Shown piece by piece: positions 7,386-15,711 of a DNA stretch of 64,000 bases. Made by a program: the position numbers and the translations under genes. Source of the DNA: G963668185 sp965237445 (GTDB lineage: Bacteria; Chloroflexota; Dehalococcoidia; Lucifugimonadales; G963668185); NCBI GenBank assembly GCA_965237445.1, contig OZ250142.1, positions 806,001-870,000 of the forward strand. Direction: 5' to 3'. Each line of letters begins with the position of its first letter. The first letter of the stretch is position 1. The notes beneath the pieces are model-generated. The model worked only from the letters and a program-made list of their open reading frames with translations, ran no database searches and was not told where the DNA came from.

Positions 7386-10300
7386 TTACGGGACTACCGT
7401 GTGCGGCTTGGTCATCCAGACGAAGTAGCCCTTGCCAACTTGCAATGTCGGCGGGTTGCCATCATCGTCCAAATCGTCCGGACCAGCGGTCTCGAACCGG
7501 CCCGCCTCCGCGTTGTAAGTGATCGCGCGGAGCCAGTTGTTACCCAGGTAGGTGTTGGCGTCCACCGGCGTGGCGTCAGCCGTCTTCACAACCTCGTCCA
7601 GTGTCGTTACCGCTACCAGGTTCCAGCCCGGAACCAGGCTGTGCGTCGGCGGCAGTGTCGCTCCGCCCGCGCTGAAGGACACGATGTCCACTGAGAGCGC
7701 GTTAAAGCTGCTAGTCGTGACCCAGTAGCCCAAGCTTGCACTGACCTCAGTCAGGTTACCGACCCAGCTTCCGTCCGGCGCCCTCTCGGCCGCCAGCCAC
7801 TTCGTCGGCGTCGACGGATCGTACGTCAGGACCGACGTGACATCAGAGCTTCCAAACACGCCCTCGACCGAAGTCGTGGCAGGCGTGCCAGGCAGCGAGA
7901 TCAGGTTCACGCCAGGCGTGAGAGCGACCTGTGTTGACGGCCTCTCGATAACCGTGAAGGTCAGCGAGGCGTCCGTCGCGTTGCCCGCGGTGTCCGTACC
8001 AGTCACGGCCAGCGTGTACTCGCCGAGGGCCAAGCCTACGCCCGCCCACAGGTAGTTGTGGCCGTTTGCCTCGGCCGCGAAGTCGGCCGCAATGTCCGTC
8101 TCATCCTCACCCATGGTCAGCGTAGCCGACGTCAGCGTGACATCGGTGTAGCTGTCACCCGGGTACTCAGCGTCATCAAAGCTGACCTTGATGAACGGCG
8201 AGTTGTTGGTGATCTCCGACTCGTCCGCTACCGAGAACGAAGCAGCAGGTGCGGACATATCGATCTCAAACGTGTGGTCGGCGGCCGCGTAACTGTAGCT
8301 GACCACTGCGGTGGCGCCGCCCTCGACACTGATCGTGATCGTTCGGGCGCTTGCGTCCACCGCCGTGATATGCGTCGATGTCGCTACTACGTTCCCATTC
8401 GAGTCCTTGACCTCTAGCGTGATGTCGTCTTCGTCGATGTCGCCATCAACGTCGTCGTCGGCTATTGGGCCGTTCGCCACGGTTATCACGCCGTCCTCAA
8501 CGTCCGCCTCTTCCTTGCTCGCAGACTCCAGGTTCGTCGAGTAGTTGTTGCCCAGATCCGTGACCTTGACGGCAATGCCGTACTTGCCCGTGGCTGCCTC
8601 CGCACCGATCGAGTGCGTCAGCGAGTGGACCTGCGGCTCATCGGCCGTCGCCATCTTGTGCAGATTGGCGGCAGTGCCTGCGTCCGGGCCGAAGATCGAC
8701 ACCACGGCTCCACCGGAGGACTTGAGCTTCTCGTCCGACTCGATAGTGATCGTTACCTCGTCGTCCTTTTCAGCCAGCAGCACGTTGTCCCGCGACACCG
8801 TCGCCGTCGGCTTCAGGTTGTCCTTAGCGTTCTTCCGCTCGGCCGTGGTCGCGTCTGTATCGACCTCGTTGCCGGAGAGGTCAGTGACCTCGCCCACAAC
8901 CTCAACGTCAGGCCTCGCGTCAGCATCAAAGTCACTCTGCGCCGTCAGGTAGATGACGCCCTTGAATTTGCCGCTACCAACCACCGCATCCGCGGCGGCC
9001 TGGCTGTCAATCTCGAAGTCGGTTGCCTGCACCGAGTCCGGGTCTATGGCCTCGTTCATCACGAGCTTGACCCCGTTCTTTACGCCATTCGTCTCTTCTT
9101 CCTTCACGTTGTCCCAGCCAATGCCGGTCTCAGCGCTGACGGTAACCGGCGGGCCCGTGTCGATCGTGACCGAGATCGTTGTCACGGCCTCATTGCGGGC
9201 AATGTCCCTGGCCACCAGGGTGACGTTGAGCTGGCCGCTCTCGGCGTGGCCACCAAAGACGTCACTGTCCAGCCACGACTCGGACGTGGTGAAGATCACG
9301 CGGTATCCGTCGCTAATCGGAACCGGCGACAGATCGAAGTCGCTGGTCCCTCCAAGCTTGACACCGCCAACCGGGTCGCCTTCTTCTCTGCCTGCGCCTG
9401 CACCTTCAGCCGTCGTCGTTATTAGATCACCGTCTGCGTCTACCTCAGTGCCAACGTACACATCGAAGAAATCGGCCGGCCTCTTCGCATCGTAGCCGGA
9501 GCCGGTGTCCGTTGCGTCGAACTGCAATGTCGGGTTGGTCACGCTCGTGTGGGTACCGTCGGCCGGTGTGATGTTGTCGATCACCGGCTTCGCAGCGTCC
9601 ACCGTGATCGAGTCAGAGTCAACGATGTCCCCGTCCTCGTCCAGGTAGTGCACAGTCAGCGTGTCGCCGTCCTGCACCCAGACAGAACTCTCATCCTCAC
9701 CGGGACCCTGTGTTCCCGGGTCTTTCGAAAGCTGGACTGAGCCACGGAAGACATCGCTGTCTGCGCTAGAAACAGAGCTATCAGTTCCAGCCACCTCATC
9801 AACCGTAACTAGCTCGCCTTGTGGGTCGGACGTGCTGACCACCCTGGCCCGCTCGTCGTACGAGTCGACTTTGTGGTGCTTGAACCTTATCTCGACAAAG
9901 GTAAAGTCAACTGTCCCTCCGAGCACCTTCACAAGGTCGTCTTCAGGTGATGCGAGCGCTTGCCTCGTCAACGTGGAAGTTCCGCTGGCGGTCACCGCAA
10001 TTATCTTGGTCACCGAGTGTATCGGTGTCATTCCTCCAACACCGGTGAACGTCGATGTCGCAGCAACCCCATCCTCATCTACGGCGGAAAGAGAGCTTGT
10101 GTGTTCGATGTCACCAACCGCGCCGGTCCAAACATTGAACCCCTCAGTGACGCCATTTGTCACAACGGCCCCGGAGTTCCAAGTAGCGATATGCTCATTG
10201 GACGTACCCTCCAGATCGTCGTCATTGATGTAGAAGACGGCCATCTGAGAGTCGTTGGCGTACTTGGCGGCGGCTACGTCAGCGCCTACGCCTGTCGCCC

Positions 10301-10466
10301 ACTCGACCTCGCCCGCGTCCACGTCTAGCGCGTACGGAGCATAGGAGGCATCCCGCGTGTCAAGTCCGGTCACATCGATCTGACCAGCCAGGACAGGACC
10401 GACACCTAAGGCCCCGACCAAAAGGCCCACAGCCAGAAAGATCGAAAGGATCCTGAATTTACTCAC
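7386..10466 (-). CDS. large secreted surface-layer-like protein with Ig-like/adhesion repeats
   Basis: 1026 residues. Start GTG with a GGGGGT ribosome site 5 nt upstream; signal peptide ILSIFLAVGLLVGALGVGPV ending near AGQ. The body is Asp/Thr/Val-rich with several Ig-like or cadherin-like segments (for example NPTLQFDATDTGSGYD, MSAPAASFSVADESEIT) and acidic runs such as DDDVDGDIDEDD that could bind calcium. Two related modules end the protein: PGVNLISLPG...LGYWV and PGWNLVAVTT...GKGYFVWM. No catalytic motif and no C-terminal sorting signal are visible. A strong terminator and a consensus-like promoter flank it, as expected for an abundant envelope protein. The S-layer role is inference. Confidence 0.8.
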   Translation of the reverse strand: MSKFRILSIFLAVGLLVGALGVGPVLAGQIDVTGLDTRDASYAPYALDVDAGEVEWATGVGADVAAAKYANDSQMAVFYINDDDLEGTSNEHIATWNSGAVVTNGVTEGFNVWTGAVGDIEHTSSLSAVDEDGVAATSTFTGVGGMTPIHSVTKIIAVTASGTSTLTRQALASPEDDLVKVLGGTVDFTFVEIRFKHHKVDSYDERARVVSTSDPQGELVTVDEVAGTDSSVSSADSDVFRGSVQLSKDPGTQGPGEDESSVWVQDGDTLTVHYLDEDGDIVDSDSITVDAAKPVIDNITPADGTHTSVTNPTLQFDATDTGSGYDAKRPADFFDVYVGTEVDADGDLITTTAEGAGAGREEGDPVGGVKLGGTSDFDLSPVPISDGYRVIFTTSESWLDSDVFGGHAESGQLNVTLVARDIARNEAVTTISVTIDTGPPVTVSAETGIGWDNVKEEETNGVKNGVKLVMNEAIDPDSVQATDFEIDSQAAADAVVGSGKFKGVIYLTAQSDFDADARPDVEVVGEVTDLSGNEVDTDATTAERKNAKDNLKPTATVSRDNVLLAEKDDEVTITIESDEKLKSSGGAVVSIFGPDAGTAANLHKMATADEPQVHSLTHSIGAEAATGKYGIAVKVTDLGNNYSTNLESASKEEADVEDGVITVANGPIADDDVDGDIDEDDITLEVKDSNGNVVATSTHITAVDASARTITISVEGGATAVVSYSYAAADHTFEIDMSAPAASFSVADESEITNNSPFIKVSFDDAEYPGDSYTDVTLTSATLTMGEDETDIAADFAAEANGHNYLWAGVGLALGEYTLAVTGTDTAGNATDASLTFTVIERPSTQVALTPGVNLISLPGTPATTSVEGVFGSSDVTSVLTYDPSTPTKWLAAERAPDGSWVGNLTEVSASLGYWVTTSSFNALSVDIVSFSAGGATLPPTHSLVPGWNLVAVTTLDEVVKTADATPVDANTYLGNNWLRAITYNAEAGRFETAGPDDLDDDGNPPTLQVGKGYFVWMTKPHTVVP

Positions 10467-10622
10467 CGTCTACCCCCTTAGATTGTTCTTGGGTCTTGCT
10501 AACTTGCTTGCCGATTTCCGCACGTAACCGTCCGGGGAACATGTCCTCGGACGGTGGATTCTTCTAAAACTGGCTTCCATACCGAACGGCATCTCGCCTT
10601 TTCGAAGCAGAATCTACGCAGT

Positions 10623-10650
10623 TTTACACCATCGCGCTCAAAGTTGTCAA
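10623..10650 (-). promoter_or_regulatory. candidate sigma70-type promoter for the surface-layer-like gene
   Basis: On the minus strand TTGACA (10645-10650) is followed after 16 nt by TGTAAA (10623-10628); a 17-nt spacing gives GTAAAA. It leaves a 5' leader of about 150 nt before the GTG at 10466. Based on sequence only. Confidence 0.5.
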
Positions 10651-10653
10651 TGG

Positions 10654-11110
10654 GCGGGACGCACCCCTAACCCATGCATTTCGGCCTGTGCCGGGCGGTC
10701 TGCCGAGCCTCCAGGGAGGGGGTTGGCGGGTACCCGTTCAAAGCCACGCGCAACTATATCCAAGCGCCTCAATAGGTGTCAATAGGTTTAGGGGGAAGTG
10801 GGGGTACTTGGAAGGGGCAATTTGAGGCTGACATTCCACCCATTCCCCTAGCTGGCGCAAAGCTCTGAGCGCCCCTCCAGTTCGCCCTTAGATCGGTAAG
10901 GGCTGTCCGCACTCCTCGCGGCGCAGGCGTCGCTGCTCCGTTCAAGGCAAACTCAAGGCACTCCGGCCAACCCGCAGCCGAAAGAGCCTGCTTCTCATGC
11001 CCCTCTCTCCTGATGGAGACCGTTGAACAACCCTGGACCACCTCTGAGGAGTCCCCTCTCCCTTGATTGGAGAGGGCTAGAGCCTGCCCCGAGTCCCTCG
11101 AGGGGGTGAG
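10654..11110. repeat. non-coding repeat-bearing stretch
   Basis: No convincing gene is seen between the promoter above and the coiled-coil gene at 11142. The stretch holds degenerate dispersed repeats, clearest at 11053-11110: a CCCCTCTCCCTTGATTGGAG-type palindrome followed by an AGAGCCTGCCCCGAGTCCCT-type unit. Both recur elsewhere in the window (7201-7315, 11477-11650, 12010-12085, 37005-37055, 61268-61380). Open frames here have no family resemblance or ribosome site. Confidence 0.6.
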
Positions 11111-11141
11111 AGTGACGCCTAAGCCGCCGGACGCCGCCCGA

Positions 11142-11426
11142 TCAGACCCTGAAGGCGAGCGCGACGATGGCCCCCGCAATCGCGACGCCAACCGTGGCGA
11201 TGACAAGTATCAGCGTGTTGAGCTTCGCGTCCATATTCGTTCGCAGCGAGTCGAACCGCCCGTCCATATCGCCGCGTAGCGAGTCGAAGCGCCCGTCCAT
11301 ATCCGTCCGCAGCGAGTCGATCTTCACATCAACGCGAGCTACGGCGTCCGTTAGGTCCCCAAGGCGCCGGTCCACCTGCTCGTAAGCGCCCTCCAACCTG
11401 CTGACACGCTCTTCCATCGTCATCAT
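11142..11426 (-). CDS. small coiled-coil membrane protein with hendecad repeats
   Basis: 94 residues: a predicted coiled coil followed by one C-terminal transmembrane segment (TLILVIATVGVAIAGAIVALAF). Three consecutive 11-residue repeats of the form DSLRTDMDGRF, DSLRGDMDGRF, DSLRTNMDAKL lie just before the membrane segment; the N-terminus (MEERVSRLEGAYEQVDRRL) is also heptad-like. The layout resembles phage XhlA-like and similar tail-anchored coiled-coil proteins, but no specific function can be given. The 33-bp DNA repeats behind the hendecads could change in number. Confidence 0.7.
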   Translation of the reverse strand: MMTMEERVSRLEGAYEQVDRRLGDLTDAVARVDVKIDSLRTDMDGRFDSLRGDMDGRFDSLRTNMDAKLNTLILVIATVGVAIAGAIVALAFRV

Positions 11427-11476
11427 GGCCGCATTCTAGCACGCGCCATACCTACCCCTGCTTCCTGCCCCAATGG

Positions 11477-11520
11477 GCCCCTCTCCCTTAGATGGGAGAG
11501 GACTAGGGTGAGGGTGAAAG
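11477..11520. repeat. dispersed palindromic repeat
   Basis: A CCCCTCTCCCTTAGATGGGA-type palindrome followed by GAGGACTAGGGTGAGGGTGA. The same unit recurs at 11608-11650 inside the 3' end of the DUF559 gene. This is a genome-wide repeat type that often yields the peptide PHPALSHRGRG when read through. Confidence 0.75.
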
Positions 11521-11561
11521 GGGCAGGGGCGCGAGGGCCTGCGGCGAGCTACTCTAGGGGC

Positions 11562-12008
11562 TTAGCGTGAGTTCCCAGTCTTCAACTCCAAATGAAGTGC
11601 CACAAAATCCCCTCTCCCTCGATGGGAGAGGGCAGGGTGAGGGTGAATCTGGCAGGGCGCATGGCGCCTAGCGTGAGTCCCCAGTCTTGCCAACAGTATT
11701 GACTCCTGAACCAATTCAGTCTGCAACAGGACCTCGTTGTTCCAGAACCTCATCACTCGAAAGCCTTCTCCTGTCAGCCATCTCGTACGCTCTTCGTCAT
11801 ACTCAGCCTGGCCCATGTGCTGGCTCCCGTCCAATTCAACGACCACCCTGCCTTCGAGTGACACAAAGTTAACGATGTAGCGGCCTATGGGCGCCTGACT
11901 GCGGAACTTCCAACCGGCAAGGAGGCGGTTGCGGAGCAGTCTCCACAGGACACGCTCGGCGTCGGTAGAGTCTCTTCTGAGGCGGCGCGCCCTCGATACT
12001 CTGCTCAT
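11562..12008 (-). CDS. DUF559 domain protein (Vsr-like endonuclease fold)
   Basis: 148 residues. Residues 1-~110 match the DUF559 family, a PD-(D/E)xK relative of very-short-patch repair nucleases: RRDSTDAERVLWRLLRNR, F-R-x-Q-x-P-I-G-x-Y-I-V-N-F, VVVELDGSQH, and RVMRFWNNEVL. The acidic and Lys/Gln positions of the fold are partly visible. Residues ~118-148 (HPHPALSHRGRGD...) are encoded by the dispersed repeat at 11608-11650, so the original stop has been replaced by read-through into the repeat. Function in cells is not established. Confidence 0.85.
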   Translation of the reverse strand: MSRVSRARRLRRDSTDAERVLWRLLRNRLLAGWKFRSQAPIGRYIVNFVSLEGRVVVELDGSQHMGQAEYDEERTRWLTGEGFRVMRFWNNEVLLQTELVQESILLARLGTHARRHAPCQIHPHPALSHRGRGDFVALHLELKTGNSR

Positions 12009-12009
12009 T

Positions 12010-12085
12010 GCCCCTCATCCCTTCGACTCTGCTCAGGGCCCCCTCATCCTAGCCTTCTCCCACGGAGGGGAGAAGGGACCAGACA
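12010..12085. repeat. dispersed repeat cluster
   Basis: Contains a CCCTTCGACTCTGCTCAGGG-type unit and a CCTTCTCCCACGGAGGGGAG-type palindrome between the DUF559 gene and the aminotransferase. A further fragment at about 12139-12165 encodes the C-terminal tail of the aminotransferase. Confidence 0.6.
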
Positions 12086-12088
12086 TCT

Positions 12089-13045
12089 CTATCGCCTCCC
12101 CCGTAGCTGTTCCATAGATCGACGACCGCCTCCATCCCATTCACCCTCTCCTCGAAGGGGCGACAGCGCACTCGCCACACCTAGGGGCCACCCCTGCCTC
12201 AGCGCCTGCGCCACGAAGTCCATGCCAACCGCCTCCTTCCAGCGCTCCAGAAGGCGGGCGGCGACAGGGCCGGGCAGCCCCGTACGTCCCGAGCTTTTAG
12301 ATGGGCCGAGCCGCAGACCGTTGACGGTGGCGACGGGCTGCAGGCAGATGCGCGTGCTCGTGACGAACGCCTCGCTTGCGGCGTACACGTCGCAGGTCGC
12401 GTAGTCGTCCTCGTCCACGGGGATGCCTAACTCTTCGGCGAGCTCCAGCACCGTGGCCATGCTCACGCCGGGCAGCACGTTGCGGCGGTCCGGCAGCTTG
12501 ATCCTGCCGCCCAAAACGAACATGAAGTTGGCGCCCGTGCACTCGGTGATGCTGCCCTCGGCGTCGGCCATGAGCTGGTATGTGCGCTGGCCCGGCGTTG
12601 GCGGAGCGCGGTACGTCGCGGGCGTCTCGATCCGGACGCCGTCCACGTAGCCTCGGGCGAACGACGCGAAGTCGATCGGCTGGCAGTGGATGACGACGTT
12701 GAATCCGCCGCCCTCCGGCGCGGCGGGAACGGCCGGGCTCACGATCTGCGTAACCGACAGGTCCGCGCCGGGCGGGAGCAGCAACAGGTTGGCATCCACC
12801 AGGCCGAGGGTTGCCGACGCCATCGCGTCGATCGTGACGCCGGGGTCCATGCCACTGTACTCGAGGCCGCGGTACAGCCGCTCAAGGTGCCGGTGCAGCT
12901 TGAAGACGCGGCCGCCGAACGTGCGCTCCGAGTCGTAGAAGCCGCCCGTCGCCCCAAGCGACATAGACTGCATCATCCGAACGGCCCTGCTTTGCGGCAT
13001 GACCTCGCCGTTCACGTACGCAACGAACTCAGCAGACGAAGTCAG
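12089..13045 (-). CDS. class IV (branched-chain/D-amino acid type) aminotransferase homologue lacking the PLP lysine
   Basis: The fold is recognisable from YVNGEVMP, FKLHRHLERLYRGLEYSGM, the ITECTGANFMFV glutamate block, LPGVSMATVLELAEELGI and YAASEAFVTSTRICLQPV. In this family the PLP Schiff-base lysine lies ~35 residues before the ITE(C/T)TGANF motif, in a segment like IKxxSRxxxYLA. Here that segment is missing: APPTPGQRTYQLMADAEGSITE joins directly, and no Lys occurs between FKLHRH and GGRIKLP. About 25-30 residues seem deleted in frame. The best start is a CTG at 13043-13045, preceded by GGGGAG at 7-nt spacing and giving the usual EFVAYVNG N-terminus; a GTG at 13015 is the alternative. 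The last ~25 residues derive from a dispersed repeat. Confidence 0.8.
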   Translation of the reverse strand: MTSSAEFVAYVNGEVMPQSRAVRMMQSMSLGATGGFYDSERTFGGRVFKLHRHLERLYRGLEYSGMDPGVTIDAMASATLGLVDANLLLLPPGADLSVTQIVSPAVPAAPEGGGFNVVIHCQPIDFASFARGYVDGVRIETPATYRAPPTPGQRTYQLMADAEGSITECTGANFMFVLGGRIKLPDRRNVLPGVSMATVLELAEELGIPVDEDDYATCDVYAASEAFVTSTRICLQPVATVNGLRLGPSKSSGRTGLPGPVAARLLERWKEAVGMDFVAQALRQGWPLGVASALSPLRGEGEWDGGGRRSMEQLRGRR

Positions 13046-13261
13046 GTGGTCTCTCCCCTATGTGATGTACTTGAAGTGTCCAGGCCCCGCACTCGATGGA
13101 AGTTCCGGCGAGACTGCCGCCTCATTGAACATAGTAGCTTCACCGGTCTACTCCCTGGCCTGCCGGGAGCACGGGCCAGGGTCTAAAATTCTAAGCGTTG
13201 AGTACCTTGCAATTCTCCTCGATGGCGCGAAGAGAGAATGAGGCCCCGCATAGACCGCCAC

Positions 13262-13290
13262 TTGCCTCGTGCGAACTGCTGTGCTAATAT
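13262..13290 (+). promoter_or_regulatory. conserved promoter of repeat unit copy A
   Basis: TTGCCT (13262-13267), 17-nt spacer, TAATAT (13285-13290) within a TGCTAATAT extended context. An ATG follows exactly 6 nt after the -10 (13297), which would place it at or next to the transcription start. The same arrangement is found at 60956-60984 (plus) and 33559-33587 (minus). Confidence 0.65.
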
Positions 13291-13517
13291 GGCTGCATGC
13301 ACTCATTAGCGCACCATCACCGCATAGCTCAGGCCCGCGCCCCTGCAGGTGCGTGGCGTCCGGTCTGCTCTTACGCAGCTACGGGGAACGTGTCACATTT
13401 GGTTGCATCCAGTCTCAGTTTGTATTCAATCTGTAAACATAAGTATTCAAAGTCTGTATCTTCTGCCGATCCTTCCAGCTACGAAAAGTTACAGAATGTT
13501 ACGGAATGTGACACTTT
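13262..13517 (+). repeat. three-iteron promoter element, copy A
   Basis: About 256 bp starting at the promoter above. A 10-bp arm GTGTCACATT (13390-13399) is perfectly complementary to AATGTGACAC (13505-13514). The second arm ends a run of three 10-bp units: GTTACAGAAT, GTTACGGAAT, GTGACACTTT (13488-13517), preceded by CCAGCTACGAAAA (13475-13487). A 79-codon frame runs through it from the ATG at 13297 but has no family resemblance. The rest of 13046-13649 holds no gene; 13540-13615 is dispersed GTCGAAGGGG-type repeat. Confidence 0.75.
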
Positions 13518-13649
13518 TCCGGGATCTGCCGCCTGAGAGCGGCCCCGTCGAAGGGGTTTCTAGCCCTTCCTGACTACGCCAAGAGCCTGTCGAAGGGGTC
13601 CGTCGAAGGACCTTATCAAATGGCCCCGATCCGGCCCAGGCAGTCGGGA

Positions 13650-14531
13650 CTAAGCGGCGCCCAGGAGCGAGGCCATCGTGAAGCCGATCTCGGCCGGGCT
13701 GGGGATGATCGCGGCGCCGGCGGCCGCGAGGGCGCGCTCCTTCTCCTCGGCGCGCGCGGCAGATCCGGTGATGACGGCGCCGGCGTGGCCCATCCGCTTG
13801 CCGGGAGGCGCGCTCTGGCCGACAACCAGCGTCGCGATGGGCTTCGAGAATTCGCTCGCGATGAACTCGGCAGCCTCCTGCTCCCGCGTCCCGCCGATCT
13901 CGCCGATCATAACGACCGCGTCGGTGCCGTCGTCCTCCTCGAAGGCCGACAGAACGTCGATGTACGTGATGCCGCTGACCGGATCGCCGCCGATGCCGAC
14001 GCTCGTCGACTGCCCGATGCCGAGCGCGCTGAGCTGCCCGACCGCCTCGTAGGTGAGTGTGCCGCTGCGCGAAACGATGCCCACTCGGCCGGGGATGTGG
14101 ATATCGCCGGGCATGATGCCGGCCTTGCAGCCCTCGGCAGGCGAGATAACGCCCGGGCAGTTGGGGCCGATCAGCGTAGCGCCGAGAGATTGCACGTAAG
14201 GCACGGTCTTAACGGTGTCCAGGATCGGGACGCCCTCGGTAATGCAGGCGATCACGGGTATGCCGGCATCAGCGGCCTCGATGATCGCGTCCGCCGCAAA
14301 GGCGGGCGGCACGAACACCAGCGAAGCGTTGGCGCCGGTCTCGGCAACGGCCTCCTGCACGCTGTCGAAGACGGGTACGTCGCCGTCATATATCTGCCCG
14401 CCGCGGCCGGGGGTGACGCCGGCCACAAGGTTCGTGCCGTACTCGCGGCACTTGCCAGCGTGGTAGCTCCCCTGCCGCCCGGTGATGCCCTGGACCAGCA
14501 GCCGCGTGTTTCTTCCGACGAGGATGCTCAT
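13650..14531 (-). CDS. sucD: succinyl-CoA ligase [ADP-forming] subunit alpha
   Basis: 293 residues. CoA-binding Rossmann domain at the N-terminus (LLVQGITGRQGSYHA), the ligase motif GPNCPGVISP, SRSGTLTYEA and the phospho-histidine motif GHAGAVITG are all present. With the beta subunit it converts succinyl-CoA to succinate while making ATP in the TCA cycle. It begins 6 nt after the sucC stop, so the two are in one operon in sucC-sucD order. Confidence 0.97.
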   Translation of the reverse strand: MSILVGRNTRLLVQGITGRQGSYHAGKCREYGTNLVAGVTPGRGGQIYDGDVPVFDSVQEAVAETGANASLVFVPPAFAADAIIEAADAGIPVIACITEGVPILDTVKTVPYVQSLGATLIGPNCPGVISPAEGCKAGIMPGDIHIPGRVGIVSRSGTLTYEAVGQLSALGIGQSTSVGIGGDPVSGITYIDVLSAFEEDDGTDAVVMIGEIGGTREQEAAEFIASEFSKPIATLVVGQSAPPGKRMGHAGAVITGSAARAEEKERALAAAGAAIIPSPAEIGFTMASLLGAA

Positions 14532-14537
14532 GCGGCC

Positions 14538-15692
14538 CTAGCCAACCTTCAGGGCCTCGGTGGCGCCCCGCAGGTCGTCCACGATAGTGACGTCAAGGTC
14601 CGACTCCTGGAGCATCCGCACTCCCTCGGCGGCGTTGGCGCCGAGCATCCGGACGACCATCGGTGGCATCGAACCTGGTGCGTCCAAGGCGCCTGCAAGC
14701 AGGCCGCCCGCAACGATGTCGTTGCGCAGTATGCCGCCGAAGATGTTCACCAGCACCCTGGTCACGCCGGGGTCGGAGAGAACGATCTTGAGTGCTTCGG
14801 CAATCTTCGCCTCGTCAGCCGCGCCGCCGACGTCCAGGAAGTTCGCGGGCGCCGTTCCAGCCTCGGTCGCAACGTCCATCGTGGCCATCGCGAGTCCGGC
14901 GCCGTTGACGATGCAGCCGACCTCTCCGTCGAGCTTGACGTAGCTGAGGTCGTGCTCGCGCGCCCTCGCCTCGAAGGGGTCGTCCTGCTCCGGGTCCGCC
15001 AGTTCGGCCAGCTCGGGGTGCCTGAACAGCGCGTAGTCGTCGAACGCGACCTTGGCATCCAGCGCCAGCAGACGGCCATCCGAGCAGATCGCCAGCGGGT
15101 TGATCTCGACCAGCGAGCAGTCGTACCGCGTGAACAGGTCGTACATGCGGCCTGCCAGCGTGCCCAAGGGACGGACCAGGTTAGCGCCCAGACCGAGGCC
15201 GTAAGCCAGCTTGCGGCCATGGCACGGCTGAAAGCCGATGGCGGGAGGCACAGGCACGCGCACAATCCGCTCCGGCGTTTCCTCGGCAACCTGCTCGATG
15301 TCGACGCCGCCAGCCTCGCTGGCCACGAGCGTGACGCAGCCGGTGGAGCCGTCGACAACCGCCGAGGCGTACAACTCGCGCTCGATCTCGACCGTCTCCT
15401 CGACCAGCAGGCGGCGCACAGGAGCGCCCTCCGGTCCGGTCTGCGGCGTCACCAGGCGCGATCCGAGCATGGCGCTTGCCTCGCGTTCGGCCTCCTCCGG
15501 CGACGACACTATTCGGATGCCGCCCCCCTTCCCGCGGCCGCCGGCGTGCACCTGCGCCTTGAGGACGGCGCGGCCGCCAAGATTGGACACGGCGTCGCGG
15601 GCCTCAGCGGCCGTAGCCGCGACGGAACCTTCGGGAACGGACAGACCTTGTTCTCTGAAGAGCTGTTTGGCTTGGTACTCGTGGACCTTCAT
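14538..15692 (-). CDS. sucC: succinyl-CoA ligase [ADP-forming] subunit beta
   Basis: 384 residues. ATP-grasp N-terminal half (KVHEYQAKQLFREQGLSVPEG; VLKAQVHAGGRGKGGGI), metal-site region LVEINPLA and the ligase domain with NGAGLAMATMD and VNIFGGILRNDIVA. Forms the heterotetrameric enzyme with SucD. The ATG at 15690-15692 is used. tRNA-Ser lies 20 nt upstream on the same strand and may be co-transcribed or simply adjacent. Confidence 0.97.
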   Translation of the reverse strand: MKVHEYQAKQLFREQGLSVPEGSVAATAAEARDAVSNLGGRAVLKAQVHAGGRGKGGGIRIVSSPEEAEREASAMLGSRLVTPQTGPEGAPVRRLLVEETVEIERELYASAVVDGSTGCVTLVASEAGGVDIEQVAEETPERIVRVPVPPAIGFQPCHGRKLAYGLGLGANLVRPLGTLAGRMYDLFTRYDCSLVEINPLAICSDGRLLALDAKVAFDDYALFRHPELAELADPEQDDPFEARAREHDLSYVKLDGEVGCIVNGAGLAMATMDVATEAGTAPANFLDVGGAADEAKIAEALKIVLSDPGVTRVLVNIFGGILRNDIVAGGLLAGALDAPGSMPPMVVRMLGANAAEGVRMLQESDLDVTIVDDLRGATEALKVG

Positions 15693-15711
15693 GGTTAACG
15701 TACGGAGCTGA

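Noticed and set aside
6272..7522. 416-residue plus-strand frame
   Set aside because: Antisense to the secreted 534-residue protein; basic, low-information translation and it runs over the terminator at 7318-7356.
10769..11206. 145-residue minus-strand frame
   Set aside because: Built from dispersed repeats, overlaps the coiled-coil gene, no ribosome site or domain.
13297..13536. 79-residue frame in copy A as a protein gene
   Set aside because: Second half lies in a different frame from copy B across identical DNA, so protein-level conservation is absent.
13620..15698. 692-residue plus-strand frame antisense to sucC and sucD
   Set aside because: It is a shadow of high-GC minus-strand genes; no family resemblance and no ribosome site, while both minus genes are unmistakable.
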